From NCBI GenBank assembly GCA_016235815.1, contig JACRIM010000058.1, positions 243,595 through 307,594 of the forward strand: a stretch of 64,000 nt of DNA, in the 5' to 3' direction. Under the pieces are notes generated by a model. It did no database searches and was not told the DNA's origin. It saw only the letters and a list, made by a program, of their open reading frames with translations. This DNA comes from Planctomycetota bacterium (GTDB taxonomy: Bacteria; Planctomycetota; Phycisphaerae; UBA1845; UTPLA1). The translations under genes and the position numbers were made by a program. Below, one piece after another: positions 45,179 to 53,574 of this stretch; position 1 is the stretch's first letter, and each line of letters begins with the position of its first letter.

Positions 45179-46035
45179 CGCCGCCCCCCGCCCGTTGGAC
45201 GCTTCGGAACATCAGTAGGACGTTGCGGCGGACCCGATGGATTGCGCGGCGGCTGACCCGTCGGGTTTCGAGATGGCTGACCCGATGGCGGCGGGTTCGT
45301 TGCCCCCTGGCCGCCCTGCTGTGCCTGTTGAGCGAGGTCCTGCAAACCGCTCGTGTCGCCGGTCTGCACGGCCTTCATAATGTCGCCGAGATTTTCCGCG
45401 ACCGCCTGCCCGCCGAACGCCTGCATCAGGATCGGCAGCAGTTCCTTCAACATGTCCATGTCCATCCGGCCGATGGCCCGCGGATCGAAGCTTGTCGGGT
45501 CGAACAACGCCGCCCCGCCTGGAATCGCCGCCGTGAGCTGTTCCAGTTGCTCGCCGGTCATCCCAAAATCGCGCTGCATGTTGAGCGGAACAAAGATCGC
45601 CTGTTGCGCATACGTTCGCAAGATCGTCTTGCGCTGCGACTCATCGCTCTCGGGAGCACCGCTGAAAATCTCAATCTCGAAATTGAGCAAACCCGGAAGC
45701 TGGTCCGACGATGTCAACGCCAATCGCCAGCACATGTCCGGCGGATACTCATCGCCGAAGGTGCCCGTCGCTTCCTTCTCACCGATCACGGTAATGCCCG
45801 ACGACAGCTCACCGAGCAATCGCTCTGACATCTGAATGGCCCGCGCGGTCTGTTCTGCACGATCGACGTACAGCTCGCCATTGCGAAACGCCATCCCCAC
45901 CATGGCCATGCCGAGCAGCAAGATGGACAGCGCGATCACGACCTCCAGCAACGCCGCAGCACGCCCAACGCCAAGGCGGCGCGCACCGCCCGCACGGACT
46001 CGCGGCACTCGGCTTTTGATGGCTCGGACCGACAT
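45175..46035 (-). CDS. gspI: Minor pseudopilin GspI with Pro-rich tail
   Basis: A pseudopilin that nucleates the I-J-K tip. The prepilin motif is GRAAALLEVVIALSILLLG, with Glu at +5 and alanine at -1, a departure from the glycine norm also seen in GspJ here. Most GspI proteins are about 120 residues; this one has 286. A second half is rich in Met/Leu (RMDMDMLKELLPILMQAFGG), followed by a Pro/Gln/Asn-rich tail of repeated (S/T)GQP.RNP type. A 200-base gap separates it from gspH upstream. Confidence 0.83.
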   Translation of the reverse strand: MSVRAIKSRVPRVRAGGARRLGVGRAAALLEVVIALSILLLGMAMVGMAFRNGELYVDRAEQTARAIQMSERLLGELSSGITVIGEKEATGTFGDEYPPDMCWRLALTSSDQLPGLLNFEIEIFSGAPESDESQRKTILRTYAQQAIFVPLNMQRDFGMTGEQLEQLTAAIPGGAALFDPTSFDPRAIGRMDMDMLKELLPILMQAFGGQAVAENLGDIMKAVQTGDTSGLQDLAQQAQQGGQGATNPPPSGQPSRNPTGQPPRNPSGPPQRPTDVPKRPTGGGRR

Positions 46036-46235
46036 GGAGGACTCCCTGGCGTCTGGCGAAATATCGTGCTCGCCGGGCCTCCCGCTTTTACCGACAAACC
46101 CCTGTCAGGTCGCAGGTTACGACCGATTTCACCCATGCCACTGCCCCGGCGCACGAGTGCTCCCGCGCCCATAAGGCGTGGATTCTTCAGAACTTAGTGC
46201 TGAATCACACGACGTTTCACAGCCCTGGGAGCAGA

Positions 46236-47321
46236 CTATTGCCCGCCTGAGGGCTGCTGATTTTGCTGAAATGTCTTCCGAATTTCGGCCTTTTCCTCCT
46301 CGGAAAGGTCGGAGTTGGCCAACTGCTTTTCCAACTCGGCCATGGCGTCGCCGGTTTGTTGCTCGGCCGAATTCGGCGGAGGGGTCTGCGGCAACTGGGG
46401 TGTTTGCGGAATCTCCTGTCCCTGAGACTTCCCGCCACCGGAGGCCTCGCCCATCATCCCCTTCCCACCTATGCCGCCTTGTGCCCCGAACATCCCTCCG
46501 GCGCCACCCGCGAGATCACTCGTGATGTTGAGCGTCTGATCGGTCACGTCGTTCTTCCGCGGCAGGATCAACTTCTCACGGGCAATGGTGAATTCGGCGC
46601 TGGCCAGGCGATCCTCGGTAATTCCCTCGGTCACTTTTGCAAGACCGGTGCGACCGTCGAGCACGACCCAGTATTGTCGATGATTGTCAGTCAACTCTTC
46701 CGACGAGGGCACTTCGGCAAACACCACCGTTGCCCAATCCGTGGATCCATCCGGCTCGAAGATCAGGTTCGGCCGTTTCTCGTCCGTTTTTTCATCCAGC
46801 GCCGTCGACTCGGCCTTCTGAATCTCAAGGTTCTCTTGCGCCTGACCTTCGCCGAGATCACTTGTCGATTCCGCGCCGATCGGGTCGTCGACGAGTTCCT
46901 CTCCGCTCGTCGATACCGGCGTCAGGTACGCCGGGCGACCAGGGATTACCGAGTGGACATGAACACCCTCAAGGATTGCGGGCTCCAGCGCCCAGTCTTC
47001 TTCAATCAAAACAAACCGGCCCGGTTGAAAGATGGGGTCTGGCTCGACCTCGACGAACGGATGTTGCTCGCCAAGCTCGAAACGTATGCGCACCCGTCGC
47101 TGTTCCATCATGGCGTGGGCACGCGACAAGTACATGAGTGAGCGGAACCGGTCCGCGGACTCGGGTAGTTGCGAACTGGACAGCCGGGCGTGCATTGCAG
47201 GCCACGCCGCAACAGCCAGCAGCGAAAGGAGGAATACGACCAGCAGGACTTCAAGGAGTGTGAAGCCCCTTGCGCGCCGACGACGCGGATGCGAACTGAT
47301 GGCAGTATTTCGACGCACCAT
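46236..47321 (-). CDS. gspH: Pseudopilin GspH, extended
   Basis: A minor pseudopilin at the neck of the pseudopilus. The prepilin motif ARGFTLLEVLLVVFLLSLL has the usual glycine at -1 and Glu at +5. The following helix and beta domain (RFRSLMYLSRAHAMMEQRRVRIRFEL) match GspH. At 361 residues it is about twice the usual size, with an acidic insert at about 145-190 and a Gly/Gln/Pro-rich tail from about residue 270. It follows gspG by 47 bases. Confidence 0.85.
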   Translation of the reverse strand: MVRRNTAISSHPRRRRARGFTLLEVLLVVFLLSLLAVAAWPAMHARLSSSQLPESADRFRSLMYLSRAHAMMEQRRVRIRFELGEQHPFVEVEPDPIFQPGRFVLIEEDWALEPAILEGVHVHSVIPGRPAYLTPVSTSGEELVDDPIGAESTSDLGEGQAQENLEIQKAESTALDEKTDEKRPNLIFEPDGSTDWATVVFAEVPSSEELTDNHRQYWVVLDGRTGLAKVTEGITEDRLASAEFTIAREKLILPRKNDVTDQTLNITSDLAGGAGGMFGAQGGIGGKGMMGEASGGGKSQGQEIPQTPQLPQTPPPNSAEQQTGDAMAELEKQLANSDLSEEEKAEIRKTFQQNQQPSGGQ

Positions 47322-47368
47322 CGCGAACCCCCGCGCCTTCCAACTCAGGGCTCAAGGCTCAGGACTAC

Positions 47369-47818
47369 TCAGTCCCGCTTCCAGTTGCAAATGTCATCAT
47401 CCGTACCGTCCTGACCATCCGGCCCCATGCTCCAGAGATCAAACGAGCCTTCGTTCTTGGAACCTTTGCCGCTGTAGAGATAGTCGTGGCCCCAGGGATC
47501 CTTCAGACCCGAAATGTCTTCCAGATACTTGGACCATTTCTTCGCGTCATCCGAGTTACTGGGTTTTTCGCAGAGATCCTTGAGCGAATCGGGCGTATGG
47601 CCGAGGTCATACTTGAACATCTTGATGGCCTGCGACAGCGTGCCGTTGGGGCCGATCGCCGCTTCCACCATCTTGATCTTGGCCTTTTCGCCCTGGCCGA
47701 TCAGCGCGGGAATGGCGAAGGACGCCAGCAGCGCGAGCAGACCGACGACCAGCAGGATTTCAAGCAGGGTGAAGCCCCGCCGCTTCCGGATGTTTCGCTT
47801 CGTGGTTCGAACGTTCAT
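47369..47818 (-). CDS. gspG: Major pseudopilin GspG
   Basis: The main structural subunit of the pseudopilus. Motif KRRGFTLLEILLVVGLLALLAS has Gly at -1 and Glu at +5. The C terminus carries the GspG calcium-site pattern (DLWSMGPDGQDGTDDDICNW), and the conserved DPWGHDYLY precedes it. The length of 149 residues is standard. It sits between gspF (80 bases upstream) and gspH. Confidence 0.96.
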   Translation of the reverse strand: MNVRTTKRNIRKRRGFTLLEILLVVGLLALLASFAIPALIGQGEKAKIKMVEAAIGPNGTLSQAIKMFKYDLGHTPDSLKDLCEKPSNSDDAKKWSKYLEDISGLKDPWGHDYLYSGKGSKNEGSFDLWSMGPDGQDGTDDDICNWKRD

Positions 47819-47898
47819 GTCATAACTCCTTCCGAAGGATAATACCGTACACCAGTGTATCGATTGCGGCCAGCGTGATCGCCGCCGCCAAATCTCTC

Positions 47899-49098
47899 TT
47901 ACATCGCACCCGAGCTGCTCATGGTCAGAATCGGCAGCAGCAAGGCCACGGCGATTACCGCGACGATGGCCGCCATGGCGACCAGCAGGAGCGGCTCAAG
48001 CAAGCGGACCATCAGATCGATCTGCCTCGCCGTGCGAGCCTCGTACGAGTCGGCAATGCTGACCAGCACGTTTTCCAGATTATTGCTTTCCTCCCCGACC
48101 GCGATCATATCGATGATGTCCAGCGGGAATAAGTCGCTGCGAGCCAGCGGCGCGGCCAGGCTCGCACCCTTTCTCACACTCTCGGTCGAATCTTCAATGA
48201 CCTGCATCAAGAGTCGATTGCCTGCTGAGTCCCGCGATATTTTCAATGCCTGAAGAATCGGAACGCCGTTATGCAGCAGCGTACCGAGAATACGACAGAA
48301 CCGGCAGATGGCCACCAGCGTGACGATCTTCCCCATCATCGGGGCCTTCAACTGAAACTTGTCATAAAACGCCCGGCCGGATTCGCTTCGTAGCAGTGCC
48401 GCAATGCCCAACGCCAAGCCGACGAAACCCGCCAGCGCGATGAGGCCGTTTTCCTTCAGGAAATCGCACAACGCGAAGACAACCTGGGTCAGGAACGGCA
48501 GCTCGCCGCGAAGAAACCCTCGGACCTTTGGCACGACGCTCAAGAGAAGGAAAATGACGACGCCCGCTCCGACCGTCATCAGGATCGCCGGGTACATCAT
48601 CGCCCCGGTCAGCTTGTTTTTCAGTTCATTCTGACGCTCGGTAAACAGCGCAATGCGAACCAACACATCCTCAAGGAATCCGCCCTTTTCGCCCGCGCGA
48701 ATCATGGACACGTGCAACGGGCTGAACGCATTCGGATGTTTCTCCATTGCGTCACCGAGCGTTTGGCCGCTGGAGAGATCTTCACGGACCTCCTTCAACA
48801 CTTCCTTCAACACCGGGTTCGAGCTTTGACGATGGAGCACGTCCAGCGCACGCAGCGCCGGCACACCCGCACGGAGCAGATCCGCAAATTGCGAATAGAG
48901 CACCGCGATGTATTTGGTTTTTACCTTACGCTTCCCCCTGCCCAATCCCCGACTGGCCTTGCCACCTTCGCGCACTTCCACCGGAAACAACGATTGCTCG
49001 TCGAGGGCACGGAGCACCTGAGTCTGGTTATCGGCGGCGAGCATTCCAGTGATGGTTTGCCCCTGCAGATTACGAGCTACATAACTGAACGTCGGCAT
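47899..49098 (-). CDS. gspF: Type II secretion inner-membrane platform protein GspF
   Basis: Polytopic core of the assembly platform that couples GspE to pseudopilus growth. Two GSPII_F repeats are seen (residues about 68-190 and 270-395) with the FxRQLADLL-like start QFADLLRAGVPALRAL. Hydrophobic helices lie at about 168-192, 215-235 and 370-395. The N-terminal MPTFSYVARNLQGQTITG matches the family. At 399 residues it is complete. It is the first gene of the minus-strand secretion operon; its promoter should lie in the 244-base spacer shared with the divergent arsR-type gene. Confidence 0.95.
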   Translation of the reverse strand: MPTFSYVARNLQGQTITGMLAADNQTQVLRALDEQSLFPVEVREGGKASRGLGRGKRKVKTKYIAVLYSQFADLLRAGVPALRALDVLHRQSSNPVLKEVLKEVREDLSSGQTLGDAMEKHPNAFSPLHVSMIRAGEKGGFLEDVLVRIALFTERQNELKNKLTGAMMYPAILMTVGAGVVIFLLLSVVPKVRGFLRGELPFLTQVVFALCDFLKENGLIALAGFVGLALGIAALLRSESGRAFYDKFQLKAPMMGKIVTLVAICRFCRILGTLLHNGVPILQALKISRDSAGNRLLMQVIEDSTESVRKGASLAAPLARSDLFPLDIIDMIAVGEESNNLENVLVSIADSYEARTARQIDLMVRLLEPLLLVAMAAIVAVIAVALLLPILTMSSSGAM

Positions 49099-49232
49099 GG
49101 TGGTTGTCGCAACAGGTGAAGGCTATGCCGAGTCCGCGCATAACCCCATATATGATCGGCCATTATAACGAAGGCCGTCCGGGTTTCTCAGGCCTAAGCC
49201 TGTGACAATTCTTGTATACCAAGTGCCCCCGC

Positions 49233-49309
49233 CTGCAATTGCAGTTGCGAACCGGACTTAGGTCTGCGGGTGTTTTTCCGTGAACTCTGCCGCCGGCCTC
49301 CGATATAAT
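49233..49309 (+). promoter_or_regulatory. Candidate operator and promoter of the sdpR-sdpI-hydrolase operon
   Basis: The 12-base perfect palindrome CTGCAATTGCAG lies at 49233-49244. A sigma70-like -10 box TATAAT is at 49304-49309, with a weak -35 (TGAACT, 49281-49286) at 17-base spacing. The ArsR-type gene starts 34 bases after the -10. A further short hairpin, CAGGC/GCCTG, is at 49189-49202 in the same divergent spacer with gspF. The palindrome is a reasonable autorepressor site, but this rests on position only. Confidence 0.35.
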
Positions 49310-49342
49310 TCAATAGTTCTTGAAGCATTGCAGGGTACACCC

Positions 49343-49657
49343 ATGCTCGGTTTCGACAAGTCATTCAAGGCCCTCGCCGACAAGACCCGCCGCCAGATTC
49401 TCACGGGTTTGCGGGATGGACCAACCACCGCCGGCCAACTCGCCGAGCGGCTGGGAATCGCACCGAACGCACTCTCGTTTCACCTGCGCGTGCTCAAGGA
49501 AGCCGACCTCGTCTTCGACCAGCGACGCGGGCAGTTCATCGAATACCAACTTAACACCAGCGTCGTCGACGACCTGATGCGTTTTTTTCTCGAACACTTT
49601 TCAACGAAGAACGCCGGCGATGGACCTCCGCCGGACTCCAACGGGAGCAAATCATGA
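49343..49657 (+). CDS. ArsR-family regulator, SdpR-like
   Basis: A 104-residue winged-helix repressor: [19 protein letters not shown], then recognition helix region [20 protein letters not shown] and wing [12 protein letters not shown]. The metal-binding ELCVC box of true ArsR sensors is absent, as in SdpR/YgaV-type regulators. ATG 49343 is preceded by AGGG at seven bases; a GTG at 49280 would overlap the candidate -10. Its stop overlaps the SdpI-like gene by four bases. In the Bacillus SdpR-SdpI pair the membrane protein sequesters the repressor, and a similar link is plausible here. Confidence 0.87.
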   Translation: MLGFDKSFKALADKTRRQILTGLRDGPTTAGQLAERLGIAPNALSFHLRVLKEADLVFDQRRGQFIEYQLNTSVVDDLMRFFLEHFSTKNAGDGPPPDSNGSKS

Positions 49658-50355
49658 TTCCGCGAATTCACCTGCTCATCATCGCACTCGCCGTTCTCGT
49701 CAACAGCGGCCTTAGCGCGTATTACTATCCGCGCCTGCCGAACCCGTGCCCGATTCATTGGAACCTGCACGGAGAGGTCGACGGGTACGGATCGCCACTC
49801 ACAATGGCTCTGCTTGGACCGTGTGTCTCCGCGGGTATCGCCCTGCTGATGTGTGCGCTCCCACTGCTCGGTCCATTCCGCAGGAACATGGAATCGTTTC
49901 GCGTCGTGTATGGCCGCATCGCCGTAACGCTCGTGGTGTTCTTTGGCGGCTTGCAAGTCGTCCTGTTGCTCGCAACAACGAATAACCAGATCCGAATCGG
50001 CCCGTCACTGTGCGTGTTGTTCGGAATCATGTTTGCCATGCTCGGGAACTGGATGGGCAAGCTCCGGCGAAATCTCTACATCGGCATCCGAACACCGTGG
50101 ACCATTGCCAATGATGTCGTCTGGGAGAAGACGCATCGCCTCGGGGGCAAACTATTCGTGTTTTCCGGAGTGGCCACGGCGATCGCTGGCGCGACCGGCT
50201 CCGAAGTTGTTTGTTTCGCGACCATGATGTCCACGATCGGCATCGCGGTGGTCTGGTCGTGTATTTACTCGCTGATTGAATACCGCCGTCTCGGCCAGGT
50301 CGATCACCTTTCGCCCGGCAATTCCGGAAACGGCCCTCAAGGAACCACACGATGA
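49654..50355 (+). CDS. SdpI-family membrane protein (DUF1648 plus SdpI domain)
   Basis: A 233-residue membrane protein with about six helices. The N-terminal DUF1648 signature [17 protein letters not shown] and the SdpI core ([32 protein letters not shown]) are both clear. SdpI gives immunity against the SdpC toxin in Bacillus and signals to SdpR. No sdpC-like toxin gene is visible nearby. It overlaps both neighbours by four bases (ATGA), so regulator, membrane protein and hydrolase form one coupled operon. Confidence 0.88.
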   Translation: MIPRIHLLIIALAVLVNSGLSAYYYPRLPNPCPIHWNLHGEVDGYGSPLTMALLGPCVSAGIALLMCALPLLGPFRRNMESFRVVYGRIAVTLVVFFGGLQVVLLLATTNNQIRIGPSLCVLFGIMFAMLGNWMGKLRRNLYIGIRTPWTIANDVVWEKTHRLGGKLFVFSGVATAIAGATGSEVVCFATMMSTIGIAVVWSCIYSLIEYRRLGQVDHLSPGNSGNGPQGTTR

Positions 50356-51386
50356 TCGTCAAACACAGTCCACTCGCCGCGCTACTATGCTTCGCCGTCT
50401 GTGCCAAAACCGCAAATGCCCAGACCGATGAAAAGACACCGCCGGCGTTCACGACGGAGAAGATTTCCGTAGTAACCGGCAAGTACAAACTGCCGGGCAA
50501 ACTCACCCTGCCAGCAGGCGATTCCAAAGTCCCGGGTTTGGTCCTCGTTCACGGCTCCGGCCCGCACGATGCCGATGAAACCATCGGCCCGAACAGGACG
50601 TTCAAGGACATCGCCGAGGGCCTCGCGACGCGCGGCATCGCCGTAATCCGCTATGAAAAGCGCACGCACAAGTACGGCGCGAGCATGACCCCGGCCGATG
50701 TGACGCTGAATTTTGAAGTCATCGACGATGCCGTATCCGCGGTCACGTTGCTTCGTGAACACGCACGCATTGACCCTGCCCGCGTCTTCGTGCTCGGCCA
50801 CAGTCTCGGCGGAACCTGTGCACCGCTCATCGCCGCACGCGATCCCAAGATCGCGGGCATCATCAGCCTCTCCGGCACGCCTCGCTCGTTGCTCGACCTC
50901 ATCGAAGAGCAATTCGAGTATATCTTCAACGAAGACGGCATTCTTTCCGCCAAAGAAAAGAAGACACTGGACGACCTGCGAGAGAGCACGCGGCTCATCC
51001 GCGAAGGAAAGCAAGACGAAGTGAAACAGCCAATCCTTGGCGCGCCCAACAAATACTGGGCCGAGCTTCATCACACCGACGTGATCACCCCCTCGAAGAA
51101 CTACTCCGGCCCCATCCTCATTCTCGGCGGCGGCCGCGATTACCAGGTCACGCGAACGTGCTTCGACGCATGGATGACCGGGCTGCAGGACAAACCCAAT
51201 GTCATCGACAAATGGTACCCCACACTCAATCACCTGTACTTCGTCGGGAGTGATCCCCCATCGCCCAAAGACTACGCCGTCGCCGGCCATTTCAGCAAGC
51301 GCGTGCTTGACGATATCGCCGCGTGGATATTGTCAGATGGGAAGAAACTGGCCGATAAAAAACCGACGACGAAAAAAACGAACTGA
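50352..51386 (+). CDS. Exported alpha/beta hydrolase (dienelactone hydrolase-like)
   Basis: A 344-residue predicted periplasmic esterase or hydrolase. A signal peptide ends near AKTANAQ (residue 24). The oxyanion region is LVHGSGPHDADE. The nucleophile serine is in VLGHSLGGTCAP, the acid in ILGGGRDYQV and the histidine in LNHLYF. The stop codon lies inside a hairpin shared with the convergent fmdB gene. Coupling to sdpR-sdpI suggests an envelope-stress or peptide/ester detoxification role, which is inference. Confidence 0.85.
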   Translation: MIVKHSPLAALLCFAVCAKTANAQTDEKTPPAFTTEKISVVTGKYKLPGKLTLPAGDSKVPGLVLVHGSGPHDADETIGPNRTFKDIAEGLATRGIAVIRYEKRTHKYGASMTPADVTLNFEVIDDAVSAVTLLREHARIDPARVFVLGHSLGGTCAPLIAARDPKIAGIISLSGTPRSLLDLIEEQFEYIFNEDGILSAKEKKTLDDLRESTRLIREGKQDEVKQPILGAPNKYWAELHHTDVITPSKNYSGPILILGGGRDYQVTRTCFDAWMTGLQDKPNVIDKWYPTLNHLYFVGSDPPSPKDYAVAGHFSKRVLDDIAAWILSDGKKLADKKPTTKKTN

Positions 51387-51398
51387 CCGCCGGTCAGT
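51371..51398. terminator. Bidirectional hairpin terminator between convergent operons
   Basis: ACTGACC (51382-51388) and GGTCAGT (51392-51398) form a perfect seven-base stem with a three-base loop. Read on the minus strand the hairpin is followed by TTCGTTTTTTT, a good U-tract for ending the chaperone operon. On the plus strand a weaker T-rich stretch (CCTTCTTCTT) follows. Both stop codons, hydrolase TGA 51384-51386 and fmdB TGA 51396-51394, lie in opposite arms. Confidence 0.7.
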
Positions 51399-51729
51399 CC
51401 TTCTTCTTGGGCTTTTCTGACGACTTCTCAACCTTGGGTGCCGCCGCGGGTTTCGAATCGCTCGTCGTCGATTCCTTCTTCGTCGAGTCCCCCGACTTCG
51501 ACTCGGTCTCCGACTTCGCCTTGTCCTGATAGCTCTTGCTGCGATAGTCGGTCTGGTAGAACCCGCTGCCCTTGAACAAGAGCGCCCCGCCGGTGCCGAT
51601 TAACCGGCGCACGGGCTGCTTGCCGCCGCACGTCTCGCACTCAGCCTTTCGCAGCGGCGATGCCTTGATCGACTGAAACACGTCAAACGTTTGCCCACAG
51701 GTCTTGCATTGATATTCGTATGTCGGCAT
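51394..51729 (-). CDS. FmdB-family zinc ribbon protein
   Basis: A 111-residue protein. The N-terminal zinc ribbon is MPTYEYQCKTCGQTFDVFQS with the second pair CETCGG. A Gly-rich LIGTGGALLFKGSGFYQTDY motif follows, and then a long Lys/Ser/Glu-rich disordered tail. FmdB-type proteins are putative regulators with no settled function. The gene is last in the chaperone operon, 17 bases after grpE. Confidence 0.85.
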   Translation of the reverse strand: MPTYEYQCKTCGQTFDVFQSIKASPLRKAECETCGGKQPVRRLIGTGGALLFKGSGFYQTDYRSKSYQDKAKSETESKSGDSTKKESTTSDSKPAAAPKVEKSSEKPKKKD

Positions 51730-51746
51730 TGGGTCACCCGTTCACG

Positions 51747-52319
51747 TCAAGCGGCTGCAGGCTCGCCCTCGGCCTCGTCCGCCGCAACCGCCACTTTTGC
51801 ATGACGCAACACTCGATCATGCAGCCGATATCCACGTTCAAATTCCTGCGTGACCGTCCCTGCGGGCTTGTCCGACTGTCGATCATGCAACATCGCCTCA
51901 TGCAGCATCGGGTCGAACGGCTGGCCGATTGACTCGATGGAGGACACGCCGTGGTCGCGGAGGAGCTTCTCCAACTGCTCCACTATCAGCCGAACGCCCG
52001 CCACGACAGGATCGTCCGGCTTGGCATTCTTCAGGCTGGCCAGCGTGCGTTCCAGATTGTCATGCACCGTCAGGATGGAACGGGCCAGCCCCATTTGGGC
52101 ATACTTGATCGCATCGCCGTGCTGTTGGTTCAGCCGCTTGACGATGTTGGCCTGTTCGGCCTGTGCCCGAAGAAGACGATCCTTTAATTCGTCGCGCTCG
52201 CGCGTGAGCGCTGCGAGAGGATCCACAGGCGCTGCCGGCGCCGCCTCCACCTTGGCGAACTTCGCAACGTCGTCCGCACTGGGTAACTCGATATTGGGTG
52301 TATCTTCAGTCGTGTTCAT
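51747..52319 (-). CDS. grpE: GrpE nucleotide exchange factor
   Basis: Releases ADP from DnaK. The 190-residue protein has the N-terminal long coiled coil (LTRERDELKDRLLRAQAEQAN) and the C-terminal beta domain with VRLIVEQLEKLLRDHGV, FDPMLHEAMLH and ERGYRLHDRVLRHAKVAV. It lies 19 bases after dnaJ. No dnaK is in the window, so its partner is encoded elsewhere. Confidence 0.94.
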   Translation of the reverse strand: MNTTEDTPNIELPSADDVAKFAKVEAAPAAPVDPLAALTRERDELKDRLLRAQAEQANIVKRLNQQHGDAIKYAQMGLARSILTVHDNLERTLASLKNAKPDDPVVAGVRLIVEQLEKLLRDHGVSSIESIGQPFDPMLHEAMLHDRQSDKPAGTVTQEFERGYRLHDRVLRHAKVAVAADEAEGEPAAA

Positions 52320-52338
52320 TTCGCCTTTGCCGTGTCAG

Positions 52339-53478
52339 TCAGCCAAGATGCGACCAGAAGTCCTTCAGCTTATCAATAAAGCCCCTGCTTTCGGGCATCA
52401 CGTTTCGATCCTCGGTCTTTGCGAACTGCCGGAGCAACTCCTGCTGATGCGAGTTCAGCCGCTGCGGAATCTCGATAAGCACACGCACCACCTGGTGACC
52501 GGGCTTTCGCGAACGCATGTCCGGCAACCCCTTGCCTGAGAGCCGGAACATCTCGCCGTGCTGCGTCCCCGCCGGGATGGTCACCTCCTCACGGCCGTCA
52601 AGCGTCGGCACTTCGAGCTTCGTGCCCAACGCTGCTTGCGTGAAGCTGATGGGAACATCGCAAAGCAGGTCGTTGCCGTGCCGCTGCAGGAATGGATGCT
52701 GCTCAACGCGAATGTAGCAATGAAGATCGCCGCGCGTGCTGCCTGTGTCGGCCGGCTCGCCCTCGCCGCGCAGGCGAATGACCTGTCCGTCCTGCACGCC
52801 GGCCGGAACCTTGATGCTCACCACGCGGCGCTTCGGCGTGCGACCCGACCCTTTGCAATCCTTGCAGGCTTTACTGAAGCGCGATCCCTGTCCACGGCAA
52901 TCGGGACAAACCGTCACGATGCGTGTCGAGAAAAAACCCATGCCGCTGGTGCGCTCGACCTGTCCATAGCCGCCACAGGTCTTGCAGGAATCGACCTTTG
53001 TGCCCGGCTCGGCGCCCTTGCCGCCGCATCGGTCGCAGAAATCGCTCCGTGTGAACTCGATGGATCGCTCGGTCTCTTTCGCAACATCCGCCAACGACAA
53101 CACAATCTCGGTCTGCAGGTCGACGCCGCGATCCGATCGCCGACCGCCGAACGGCATCTCGAAGATATCCCCGAAGATGTCGCCGAAGACACTAAAGATG
53201 TCGTCCGGCCGCATGTGTGAGAAGTCATGCCCCGCGACGCCGCCCAATCCGGCATGGCCGTAGCGGTCGTATCGCCCGCGTTTCTCGGGATCGGACAGGA
53301 CTTCATAAGCCTCGGCCGCCTCTTTGAACTTTCGCTCGGCGTCTGCATCGCCTTTGTTGCGGTCCGGGTGGTGTTTCATCGCCGCCTGGCGATACGCGCG
53401 CTTGATCTCCTCGGGCGATGCCTCCTTTGCAACGCCCAGGACCTCGTAGTAATCCGCCTTTTGAGTCGCCACCGGCAT
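52339..53478 (-). CDS. dnaJ: DnaJ chaperone
   Basis: Type I Hsp40 co-chaperone that stimulates DnaK and binds unfolded proteins. J domain with HPD in [11 protein letters not shown] (residues about 33-43), Gly/Phe region, four zinc repeats ([32 protein letters not shown]) and C-terminal substrate domains including [19 protein letters not shown]. At 379 residues it is complete. It follows groEL1 by about 96 bases in the chaperone operon. Confidence 0.97.
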   Translation of the reverse strand: MPVATQKADYYEVLGVAKEASPEEIKRAYRQAAMKHHPDRNKGDADAERKFKEAAEAYEVLSDPEKRGRYDRYGHAGLGGVAGHDFSHMRPDDIFSVFGDIFGDIFEMPFGGRRSDRGVDLQTEIVLSLADVAKETERSIEFTRSDFCDRCGGKGAEPGTKVDSCKTCGGYGQVERTSGMGFFSTRIVTVCPDCRGQGSRFSKACKDCKGSGRTPKRRVVSIKVPAGVQDGQVIRLRGEGEPADTGSTRGDLHCYIRVEQHPFLQRHGNDLLCDVPISFTQAALGTKLEVPTLDGREEVTIPAGTQHGEMFRLSGKGLPDMRSRKPGHQVVRVLIEIPQRLNSHQQELLRQFAKTEDRNVMPESRGFIDKLKDFWSHLG

Positions 53479-53574
53479 CTCGTTTCAACCGCGGTTCATC
53501 CCGCCGTATACGACAATCGGGACGCGGCTATTCACCCTCGTCCCGACGTCGTGTTCTACGGTTCCATACAGTCT

